A stretch of 64,000 nucleotides of DNA, taken from contig BDGG01000011.1 of assembly GCA_001949185.1 (NCBI GenBank), forward strand, positions 1,556,077 through 1,620,076. The letters are read 5' to 3'. Below, in pieces: positions 32,578 to 42,731 of this stretch (its first letter is position 1; each line of letters starts with the position of its first letter). The stretch comes from Ramazzottius varieornatus. Taxonomy: Eukaryota > Tardigrada > Eutardigrada > Parachela > Ramazzottiidae. Both the position numbers and the translations under genes were made by a program. Below the pieces are notes generated by a model. The model ran no database searches. It saw only the letters and a program-made list of their open reading frames with translations, and had not been told where the DNA came from.

Positions 32578-34554
32578 TCGAGTAGCGCAGTCTTGAAATA
32601 CTCAAAACTCTTATCTCAGGTAACTTCGAGGGTAGAGCTTAGTGATCTGTACGTATTCATTCCTGTGAGTTAAGTTAAATTTGTGAGTTAAGTTCAATTT
32701 GATAGTTTAATTTGATAAGATAAGTTAGGTTAAATTTGATGGTTTTCCAGGTCGCAGTGCGATATCTTGGCCAGGTTGTGGCCTAGCTGCGATTTTACGA
32801 CGATGTAATTCTCTCAGAAACTGTATTGATGTTTTGTCGCGCTTGAGTTGAATTTCGAAGTGTCTGATCGAAAGTCGAATGTCCAGAAAAAACGTTTCTG
32901 GTCAGCTGGTTTTGTTCCGCGTACTTTCCGCGGTTTGCAGATAGAAGGGAAACTAGGCAAACACATTTGACGAGATCAATTTTGTAAGTGGCGCAGTCTC
33001 TCAGCTGGTAATGCCGGAAAGGTGCGCCACTTGCAAACTGGCCAGGATCGATTTTCCCAAGCGCCGCATGCTTTCAGCTGGTTATACTCGAAAAGGTGCA
33101 CGAATTAGCGTGACCACTCTTATCAAGCTTATTTGCCGAGCTCCCCAGTCCAGGCTTCTTCGCAGTGACGTCACTGCGGCGCTGTTTTCCTTGTAGACGG
33201 CGCCTGATGCTGTTCTGCTGCGTTACCGGTTTAACGGTTGCATCCGAGTAGGCCGATCATCTTCGGATCGGGTTTCAACTTTCCAAGGGAATGGTCCGTG
33301 AACACAGTGTGGCTAATAGAAATGGGGTGCTCGCCGTCGTATAGTTTGGCCTGAAGGTTGGGCGGGAACCTCTTGCGTCCTACTGACTTGATATGGCCAT
33401 TACTGCTTCCCATACGTAACAGCTTTGAACTGCCATGGCACTTTCAAGCACGCCCGTAACCCATTGAGCTCCTCACGTAAAATAAACACAGAATCCGAAT
33501 GTAACCATTTGGGCAGTTGGACGACGCTCTTCTTTTCTGTCATCGAAGAGATATCGGAAGTCAAGTTTGGCGGTTGCGTGCGGCATAGCCTTCACGCATC
33601 CACGGCTTTATCTCTTGCTTGCATGTCTTTGGTGGATAGTTAGCCGTTGAGTTTGGTGAGTGGGCCTTGAGGAAGAATTTCCAATGATGAATGGCAGTGA
33701 TCAAAGCAGCGGACGGCGCTGTTTTTTCCCTTCCACCGTTGCCTCTTTCGGTTCTCGATAGTTGTTTTCTCGTCAAGATGCACTGCTGGCGCATTCCTTT
33801 AGCCACATTTGCCATCATGCATGTCCAATCGACGTAATCAAGGCAGTTTAGAGACATATTCGGCTTAATCATCTGGAACTGTGTCCATTGCCTCTCGTCC
33901 CTCCAAGCTTCGGTCGCAACAGACTGTACACTGAATATATCTCTTTTCCTCGGTCTATCTTTTACTCTATCGATGTGTTCATCCCGTCTGGCCAAATACG
34001 CTGAATAGCGTTGACTGTACAGTACACAAGGCCTAATGGAGTGGATGGTTTGCTTTTCTTGATTTGTTGGCCTGAAACTGCGGCATAGTTTTCGTAGTCT
34101 TGTGGACACAAATGCCAACCAGAGGTAAGTGGGAATTTAGTCTATTTTGGCTGTCGGTGGCAGAAGGGCGTCGACGGCGCTATAATGCTAGGCCATCGTT
34201 TCCATAATCTACCCCATCCCGCACGGATAATAGCGCTTGTTTGTTAGAAAGTCGCCTTCCAGCTGTGCTTCGATCTGTGCCAAACTATTCGCACACTATA
34301 TCTTCATTAAAAGATAATTGAAAGATTTACACCACTTGTGTTTGCTGTTGCAAGAAGGAGCTGCTGTACATTTTTGGTCGAGCGGCTCTTCGGTCGCTCG
34401 GGCGGACTTTGTGAATTTGGGCTTACTTCGTGTTGGACAGTAAGCGTTTCACGGATGTGTAACTGGCGGCTGATGGATGGACAAACGGAAGTTTTGAGCG
34501 GAGCTGGCTGTCGTCAATGTCGACATTCTTCGTCACGCCACTTTGACACGGGAA
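32578..34554. other. intergenic region, PAFAH1B to nicotinic receptor
   Basis: It holds H1 hairpins (32965-33160). A minus-strand open frame of about 185 codons (34118-33561) has no recognisable domain and no splice partners, and I do not call it a gene. Near 32670-32730 there are short AGTTAAGTTAAATTTG-type direct repeats. Confidence 0.4.
32965..33160. repeat. H1 hairpin repeats, intergenic
   Basis: GTAAGTGGCGCAGTCTCTCAG, then GGTGCGCCACTTGCAAA, CCCAAGCGCCGCATGCTTTCAG and GGTGCACGAATTAG, followed by CTTATTTGCCGAGCTCCC. Two units with the shared trailing word. Confidence 0.65.
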
Positions 34555-37500
34555 ATGAGACTGGAGTGGTCGACCATCGTTTTCCTCACAACTAGCCTTT
34601 CCATCCTCTATTCCAAACTCGGTAAAATTCCAACCTATTTTCCCTAAAAGACTTCTCCTCGAAAATTCAACCAAGATTACCGTACTGAAGTGCCTTTGAA
34701 CAAAAGGTTCTGATAATCAATAGAGAATATTTAACGAGAAAAATCGAAACTCTGAAATTAGACTAAGCTAAAATCAATCAATGGATCCGGATTCTGAACG
34801 AAAAATAAGGAACTTAATTGAAAGTAACTGGGTTGTAGGATGTGCCTCATTGTTTGCAGGTTCTGCTAACGAGGAACAAGCGCAGTTGGTCCGTGATCTT
34901 TTCCGCAACTATAACCCCTTGCTCCGTCCGGTTCTTGAGGAAAACCAAACGGTGACCATCAGCTTTTCCATGTCGCTGACGCTGATTATTTATTTGGTAA
35001 GAACGTTTCTGTCATAGTCTGAAGAAACCGCGGTGACGCTATGTCTGGCGGTTGACGAGTGAGAATGACTTTTTTGATGGAACACCGCTAATTGGGGATT
35101 ACTACGTTGAAACGAAACGGCCAGTTCGATGTGATGATAAATGGTTAAATCTCTGCACACAGTTGTGAAGCGGCGCTGTCACTCATCGCCATTACTTTGC
35201 ACCATAGCCCACGCCTCATGTTTGTCCAATTAACTTGCAGAACGAACGTCACCAAGTCCTCAAAACCAACGGATACACCGTCCTAGTACGTCACAACACT
35301 CCCCGAGAAAATATTACTGAAAATATTTCAAATTAGCAGTTTTTATCTGGGACGAGCTTTGATTTTTCTGCAAATTTGCATGTCACTGAAACCAAATCCA
35401 AAGTTGAGCTTTGGTCGAAACTGGTTCAACGAAATGGATCAAAATTTTCTGCAGACGAGGATGTAGATCCGAAACTTTTTTTCCCAAAATGTATTCTCGT
35501 ATGGAGAAAGATATTCCACAAGGTTCAGACACTAAAGCTTGGGGGACATTCCATTTACATTTATATTTTCCCATATTAGTGCTCATAATTTCATGCATGG
35601 TGCAAAGTCGACTTACATTTTGGTTTGAGGAGTGGCACGATCCGCAGTTGAGCTGGGATATCGGTGACTACGGCGGGACCACGGCTATCCGGATGCCGGT
35701 GGAGAAAGTGTGGACGCCTGATGTGGTCTTGTTGACAAAGTCAGTATACTAACCGACTGTTTTCTTGGTCTTTTACATCGATCTGTGTAACTTGGTAATG
35801 AGGAAATTTCCTGCGGACGTACGAGCCAAATTAGATTGCTAATTCAATTGGCAAATTTGCACGCTGTAAATTGTTTCTCTTTCCCTTGTCCATTTTTAGC
35901 ACAGACGGCAAATTCGGCCCCAGCTACAAATCCAACGCCGTCATTTACAGCGCCGGCATCGTCAACTGGATGCCACCCTTCATCTACAAGAGCTCCTGCC
36001 AAGTCGAAGTCAAAAACTTCCCCTTTGACGTAAGTCTAACAGGTCTAAAACTGATCATTTTCACAAAGCAAAGTCAAGAAATACCCCCATCTAAATATCA
36101 CGACTTTCTTCGCGCATCCTCTCATACATACAGATTAGATTTAACCGGTATCTCGATCAACTCGCGCAGCGCGCCATCTGATGAAAAAACTCTAGAAACC
36201 CTTTCGAGTTTCGACATAAAATGTAGGTATATCAGCTGCGGTGGACGTTGTTGTTGAAGAAAGTGGCTGTTCCTTGTTGCAGCAACAAGAGTGCGTGATG
36301 CGCTTCTCCTCCTGGACCTACACCGCCTTGGAAGTGGACCTGCAGCCCAAGCAGATTGTCGTAGATGTGACCAACTACATGCCGGGCGGCATCTGGGACC
36401 TGGTGGACGCACGGATCCACCGGATGGCCTACGACATGCACGGACATTCCCACAGCTACGACAGCTACGGACGCGTCGACATCCTGGTGACCATTGTCAT
36501 GCGACGGAAGGCGCTATTCTACACCGTCAACTTGCTCATTCCCACAGTCCTCATCTCCTTCATGACCGTCTTTGTCTTTCTCCTGCCCACCGTCGCCGGC
36601 GAGAAGACCACCCTGACCATCTCCCTCACTCTCTCCATCGTCGTATTCCTCCTTCTCGTCTCCAAGATCCTTCCGCCGGCCAACGCCATGCCACTGATTT
36701 CCAAGTTCCTCCTCTTTACTTTCGCCATGAACCTCATTTCAGTCACCATGACTGTCATCACCATCAATGTCAACTACAGAGGACCAAAAACCCATGATAT
36801 GAACTGGTTCCTTCGAGCTGTCTTTCTAAAGTTCCTTCCAAAGGTTTTTCTAATGAAACGACCGCCAAAGAGATTCATCAAAAGAAGGATAAAACAGCGG
36901 ACGAAAATACTGGCATGCGAAGTATGGCAGCCTTTATACACTGATCAGTCCGGCTCGACCGATCCGAACCGCTCACGTGGAACCAACCTGAGTCGATCCG
37001 CTCCTTTCAGTGCCACAACATTTACTGATCGGTCCGCTTTGCCCGGTCCGAGTCGAGCCCGGCAAGCCACTCCAAGCCGAACGTTGCCTTTCAGTCTGTC
37101 GCTTTCACCCCGCCTTCCTCTTGGTCATGTGACGTTCGAACCGTCGGTTTCGGCTGTCACGACACCCGAACCACCCTCCGCTCCGATTGTTCACTTTGAC
37201 GACTGTGAACCAGACTGTGATTTGGACGTTGAGCCAAGGTCGAGCCATCATCCGGACCGATTATCTGTGGTTGGTGCCGTTGATTACATAGCTGGACATT
37301 TAGAGCGCAATGATAGGATTAAAGAGGTATGAATTGAGGCTGCTCTTCGGGAGGCGGATTGTTGTTTGCGAAGAAACACCAGCAGGCAAAGATACAGTAA
37401 GTACTGGGCATTGTTTTTTGTAGATCGAAGAAGACTGGAGATTCATGGCCTTGGTGATCGATCGGGTACTACTGTGGATCTTTTTCTGGATCACGTGTGC

Positions 37501-37594
37501 CGGCTCTGTGGCGATACTCATGGACTCTGAGCATCTCTTTACGCACATTGATGAAAGTGCGACGGTCAGAAGATTATCTGCCATGCTACGATGA
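34555..37594 (+). CDS. nicotinic acetylcholine receptor subunit (Cys-loop channel), non-alpha
   Basis: Seven exons: 34555-34621, 34860-34996, 35241-35285, 35630-35739, 35900-36029, 36283-37326 and 37424-37594. They total 1704 nt and encode 567 residues. The signal peptide MRLEWSTIVFLTTSLSILYS is in a small first exon. The ligand-binding domain has EWHDPQLSWD, WTPDVVLLTNTDG, the Cys loop (CQVEVKNFPFDQQEC) and FSSWTYTALEVDL. M1-M3 are clear, with GEKTTLTISLTLSIVVFLLLVS as M2 and its outer flank. The Glu just before M2 fits cation selectivity. M4 (WIFFWITCAGSVAIL) is in the last exon. The loop C region (MHGHSHSYDSYGRVDI) lacks the vicinal Cys pair, so this is a non-alpha subunit. The M3-M4 loop is long, basic, then Ser/Pro-rich. 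The ATG at 34781 was rejected as start because an acceptor at 34859 joins the signal-peptide exon in phase. Confidence 0.92.
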
Positions 37595-39734
37595 AACCCC
37601 CAACAGTAGGTGCTTTTCAAAGAATATCGAGCGATAATAACTTCTGCGACATTCTGGCAGTTTACACTGCCCGCGAAAAAAATGAAGCTGAAGGAAAAAG
37701 AAAGCTCGGTTTTTATGTGTTGTAAGAAGCTACAAACTTGGGTGCTGAGGCAAACTGGACGAGATTATTTTCTTAAATGGTCCATGTTTTGAGTATTTTT
37801 GGCGGAAAGCGTGCACCACTTGGACAAAACGACAGGAAGGTGGTCAGAACTGATTTGTGCCGTCTCTGATCGTCCAAAAACATCTGACGAGATGTCCAGT
37901 AGATGAACCAGGGTGTGCTCTGTTTTCGGCCCAAGTTGACTCCCGTCTGAACTCTCAACTTTCGTAACGCAAACTTTGGTATCTGGAATCGTGTCCAGGT
38001 TACCATCCGAATTACTTTGGCAGCCAATGATCTAAATAATCTGCTAACGTTATCCAGCGTTCATTGGAGTATGTTGTGTGGACGCAGTGGACATTTCTGA
38101 AGAGATTTTGGGCGTTGGAAAAACGTCTTTTTCTGGCAACGGTGGGTTCTCCCAAAACAGCCACGCTCGCTAAACCAATTTTGCAGCTAGACGAATGTCG
38201 ATAATTCGGTTGTCAGTAAGCTTGCCCAAACGCCGAGCGATGCTGCATCGTATTGCAAAAAGCTTGAAAAAAATATTTGACTCAGACGGGAGAAAACAGT
38301 TTCCGAGCCGCCCTTCCGCACCTGATTTGTCGTGGCTCACTGGTCGACTTGTGGCTAGCATGGCATCGGACTAAATAAGGTCTCGGTGGAGGAGCATTGC
38401 CCAAGACGACAAACGGATAAACTTGTTCGGCTTTCTGAAAAGCGACAGACTGACAACACCACACTTAAGACCGGTCACTGGAAGGAACATGCATGCACCT
38501 GCTCATAAATGTCAAGGTCCGGCATACGAAACGAACTTTCGCAGAACCAGCACAACAGTAGGTACAGCGAATCAAGCTTTCAGCCGGCTGTAAGTCAATT
38601 GTTGCAGCACAAAGTTACGAACCGAGCGAGAGAAAAGTCGAACTTTGCGGAAAACGCTTTGTTCAGTCCAGCCAGTTCGGCTTGCCCCGTGGCCATACAG
38701 GTAGACACTGCAACTGTAGCATGGATTCCGATGGACCAACCAGCTAAAAACATCTAGTCTTTTTTCATACACGCTCAGAAAACATTCGAAGGTATTGGAT
38801 TGATCGAAACGGCAACGCCCCGTAAAAATCAAAAGAAGCTAAACCATCAAAAGGGTCATCAAGTCCGAAACAGAAGCATTTTTCTGCCGGACATCCTTAT
38901 TGAGCGATGGCGGCTTTAAACTCAAATGCCAGTCGCTTATCCCGGTCGTCCGTAATTTTTCTCAACTGACCACCCAGCTTCAGGGCCTTCAAATCATTTA
39001 CGACATGGGATAATGCCAGAGTCCATATATCCTGCATAGCCCCGCAGCATTGATTGGTCGAACGGTTAACATGGCTTTAGCTTTATGGAAAACTTCACAC
39101 AAGCTTTGCAGCAACAAGGAAAAATAAGGTTATGATTGGTCAGGTGCGTGCGCGTCGCCGCCCAGCAGTGGCTGGGTGGTGCGTGATAACTGTGGTAATT
39201 TACAATGGAACGCAACAAGCACATAAACACACCGTCCGAAATGTAGGTTGGTGCGTGACCAATCTGATAACTTAACAGTGAGACGCGACTAACACATGCA
39301 CACGCCACCTGGTATGCGTGAAATGACGCAGGCATTGCATCAGACCCTAGACGATTTCTGGATCTTCTTCTCGTCTCCCGGCATCCCCTAGTCTACCTTG
39401 CTTTCCCTCATTTGTCATAGACCCAGTAAGCGACCAGCCTTCACGGAAGGCACCGTGGGGTACGTGGTGAACCTTTGGCCTCCTGGCTGCTTTTCTTTCA
39501 TGTTTGCCGACGGTGGCCAGTGTCAGCGTGCCTATCTACTCCTGCCGTCTTCTGCTGGTGTTTGCGTCTCTTTGGCCCCAGTGTCGTCTTCTCTTCATGT
39601 CCACCACGTCTTCCGCAGCTCCTCCGTAGTCTGCTGCTTATTTCTGCGTGTCTTTTCTCGTTTCTTCTTTAAATGTGGGTTATATTTTGACTCGAAACGT
39701 CGTATCCGATATTACGTGTTACACAGCTGGGGCA
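37595..39734. other. 2.1-kb stretch without a supported gene
   Basis: It contains one degraded H1 word (GCGTGCACCACTTGGAC at about 37808). Around 39120-39310, related words (GGTGCGTGATAACTG, GGTGCGTGACCAATCTGATAAC) recur as imperfect direct repeats. Open frames are short. I see no exon chain. Confidence 0.4.
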
Positions 39735-40417
39735 CTATGCACGAAATATGGACTCTGATAATGCGGTGTCCTTCAGTACGGAAGCAGAGATACGACCAGC
39801 CAACAGCAACAACACGGCCACGTTTTGATTGGTCACTTCAGCCAGCAAGATCCGTTCGCATTCCTGTTTCAAATCCTCAATCTGGTACTTTACCACCGCT
39901 ACGAGAACCTCCCGAGCATGGTTCTTTGGCCCTTCAGAAGACTGGTGAAATATGTAGCTCTGGAGAATATCCAAAGTTGCATAATTTCCGGACAGATGGC
40001 AGCGACCAGTTTTAGCTTCCTTCAATTTAGAGTCGGACATGGCCTTGAAAGCGCGGCAAGAGAGACTTGGTCGACGAGTCCTTTCTCTCCATTAGAAGTG
40101 ATGCGGATAAAGTCGACGCACAGTTCCTTTGTAAGAAGAGCATGGAGCTTGCTAGACGGGGATGGTTCCGGCTGGATTCGCCCAGTAGTCACCTGACCCA
40201 AGGGCAGATATTTGTTTTCCGCGCGCAACCTCAGTGTGTCATCCACAAGGTTCAACGTAGCGTCTTCTCCCCAAACATCGGCATGAGTAGATAACGGCGA
40301 AGAACCCCAAACATCCTGTTCCATCTTGAAGACTGACGGAGCGCCGAATGTAGCCAAGAGACCAGAAGAAGTTCCAGGACAGTCTGACGAGGGAGGGCGA
40401 AAACACAATTTTTTCAA
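39735..40417 (-). pseudogene. frameshifted BTB/POZ (TDPOZ/SPOP-like) pseudogene
   Basis: The right-hand frame (40417-40022) carries SSKLHALLTKELCVDFIRI and then LVDQVSLAALSR, the start of a BTB domain. The left-hand frame (40040-39735) resumes with MSDSKLKEAKTG, then LDILQSYIF and AREVLVAVVKYQIEDLKQECE, then NVAVLLLLAGR, the rest of BTB and the 3-box. The two are contiguous but one base out of register near 40040, at the point where family members read AxSxVFxAM. No splice site explains it. A proper N-terminal MATH domain is not readable. Either a dead gene or a sequencing indel. Confidence 0.65.
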
Positions 40418-40610
40418 CGTGAAGGTGTCTGAAAGTCATTCTTCAGCACCTGATATCTCATCGCGCATGGATTTTCTCACCGAAGACAGATTTGACCTGT
40501 TTAGAGAGGGTTTCCCCTGGTGGAATCAGACGTTTTGTGACTGGAAGACTGTGACGCCAGTTCGCGAAGTTCAAGAAGCATTTACAGTACACGCACGAAG
40601 GAAACTTCTG

Positions 40611-40767
40611 GGCCAGTAAAAATTATGGGACCAGGCCTTTTCGCTACAGCGGTACGGATGCACGTACGTACATGATCGATTCATAGTAATGCATTTTTGG
40701 CAACTCTTCTACGTTTGAATTTCTATCTTGCCGTCTTGTCCGCCTGGTCTCATAACTTTTACTGGCC
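40611..40767. mobile_element. MITE family M1, copy 2 (most intact)
   Basis: The ends GGCCAGTAAAAATTATGGGACC and GGTCTCATAACTTTTACTGGCC are 22-bp near-perfect inverted repeats. The core holds GCACGTACGTACATGATCG, shared with the other copies. 157 bp, non-coding. Confidence 0.85.
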
Positions 40768-41764
40768 GCATAATTTCTCGCCGTCCGTGTACTGCAGTCT
40801 TTTGAGTCGCGCGGCACACCATACTGCTCATAGGACAGCCGTAGTTGACACTAGGTGTTGATCCAGACTCGATCTGGTTACAGAGAGTTTTCGCTGGTGA
40901 GATCAGCCGTTAAGTGACTACAAGATCAACCGTTAAGTGACGCCACATCGCAGAGACGGTTGACCGAAAATGTGATGCTTACACATCGTCGTTTCGGGCG
41001 TGAAAGTGGGAACCGTATCCGCGATCCATCGCACATCGCACTATCGCAGATACGGTTGCTACAAACGCTACACTTTTACTCGCAGAGTCCTACCAGAACG
41101 TCGCTGAATAAAGTAAACTCGTTACCCAGATAAAAAAGTCAAAACAGTAAGACGCTAGAAGTGGATTCGATACACTACCGATTTTTACTGGTGTCTAACA
41201 TCCATCAGCGGTGTCTTGAAAATCTGGCAGGTCTACAAGTTGTGTATTCTGCTCTCAGTGTCTTACTCGGACGTTTCAGTTGTACTGCGGTAATACGGCG
41301 AGAAACTGATTCGTGTATCCTCACAGGCGCCCCAAGTATGCGTTACATAGCATTACCGGAATGTCTTATGTCTGCTAAGAGCCAATTCGAATCCCACTGC
41401 GGGTATCTTACCGTTGCACTTTATGATTCTGACCACAATATTGAGCAAGAACTGTTAAATTAAAAAACTGAGCCAGATAAGCACTGTTTGAAATCTCTCC
41501 AGAAACGAAAGAATAGAGAACTAAAAAAATGACGGTTTCGTACAAGCTCGACACCGAAAAAGAAGAATTTAATTGTCATTGTACAAATACTTCTTAATGG
41601 TTTCCATTTTGTAGTCTATGACAGACTCGAGGAAGCGGAAATACTTTCCACGTTGATGGCGGCGCTTGTCTAAACGATCTCGTCTAGGGCGATACGGAGT
41701 CTGAAATAAAAATATTACCAAACACGATCCACGCAAAATGGAAAACAGAGTGTTGGGGCACAGT
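40768..41764. other. intergenic, with possible extra 3' exon at 41569-41703
   Basis: Plus-strand frames here show no motif. On the minus strand, 41703-41569 follows a good acceptor and reads YRPRRDRLDKRRHQRGKYF...ESVIDYKMETIKKYL to a stop. It could be the last exon of the neighbouring gene at 41765-42441, but I found no phase-compatible donor. A polymorphism or misread of the direct repeat at about 41880 might explain that. Confidence 0.35.
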
Positions 41765-42441
41765 TTATCTGTTGAGGACAGCGGGGACACCTTCGTCCTT
41801 TTCCTCATTGAAGAAAGCAAATTTACCTTTTCCCTCAACCATCCTGGAACGACGGATAAGACCCAGAGTCAAAGTCAAAGTCGGATAAGATCCAGAGTCA
41901 AAGTCGTAGAAACCGTACTGGTTTCGATGGCCAGCTTGAGCCGTTAAATGGTCGAAGTACGCTGCAACAGGAACGATAACTGATGTTATTTGGTAAAATG
42001 AACCTTCAGGAAAGACTGCATTACTTTGAAGCACACCACTTTCTCGTGCCCTTTCGATGGCGTCAGCAGCCTGAACATAATTGTTCACATTACGCTACTT
42101 ACAAACCAGTAATTCAAGAAGCCTTACTTGTTCTTTTGTGAGCAGAAGTTTGCCTAGTATATTTTGGTTCTGGGCACTCTCAAATAGAACCGTTGATTTG
42201 TCCACTTGATGAACGCACGAAAGTTGGAAATCATCTCGCTAGTTAATAGTAGAATAGCAAAAATCCAACTTTCGTGTCTTTGGTATACCTGCGTGAAGTC
42301 TTGAGGTTCTACATGGATTTCAACCTCCATCTCTTCTTTGTCTTCTTCCTGGTAACCGTCCACGTCCATACCGTCGTCTGTGTCCCCAGTATCTTCGTCG
42401 GATTCTTCATTAATTTCTAAAACCGGAATAAAACGATTCAT
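41765..42441 (-). CDS. hypothetical protein, acidic N-terminus
   Basis: Three exons join in phase 0: 42441-42289 (acidic, with EESDEDTGDTDDGMDVDGYQ), 42238-42128 (QLSCVHQVDKSTVLFESAQN) and 42070-41765 (AADAIERARESGVLQSNAVF, then YFDHLTAQAGHRNQYGFYDF). The frame ends at a TGA, or is spliced from GAAAAG|GTAAAT (about 41845) to the basic exon at 41703. The intron between the first two exons is only 50 bp. It contains AAATCCAACTTTCGTGTCTTT, the terminus of the MITE found at 43596-43816. I do not recognise the family. An in-frame duplication (GACTTTGACTCTGG) lies near 41880. Confidence 0.5.
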
Positions 42442-42731
42442 TATGATATCCGTGAACTGCCATAATTTACTGTACGTTCCAATGCGTACCCGCATCCACA
42501 TACATTCCTCGCAGAACGCAGTTATCGTACCTGCACCGCTCACAATGTAAAACGGTTACGGAACGGACTATTCCGGACCACTAATGCCGTATATCGGATA
42601 CGGAGCGATCCCGTGCGGCGCGACTACCCGTACGTACGTGTTTACCAGCGTCGAACGTCAGGTGATAGAATCCGGCAAATCTAAGGCATGGCCCTTCATC
42701 ACGACTCCAACTCCGCCCCTTGCCGCGCGAG

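Noticed and set aside
33561-34118. 185-codon minus-strand open frame
   Set aside because: No recognisable domain, no plausible splice partner and composition like its non-coding surroundings.
34781-34859. ATG at 34781 as the start of the nicotinic subunit
   Set aside because: It would give no signal peptide. A signal-peptide exon at 34555-34621 joins in phase to the acceptor just after this stretch.
39398-40015. 205-codon open frame on the plus strand
   Set aside because: Its right half is antisense to the BTB pseudogene, its left half is low-complexity, and no domain or splice context supports it.
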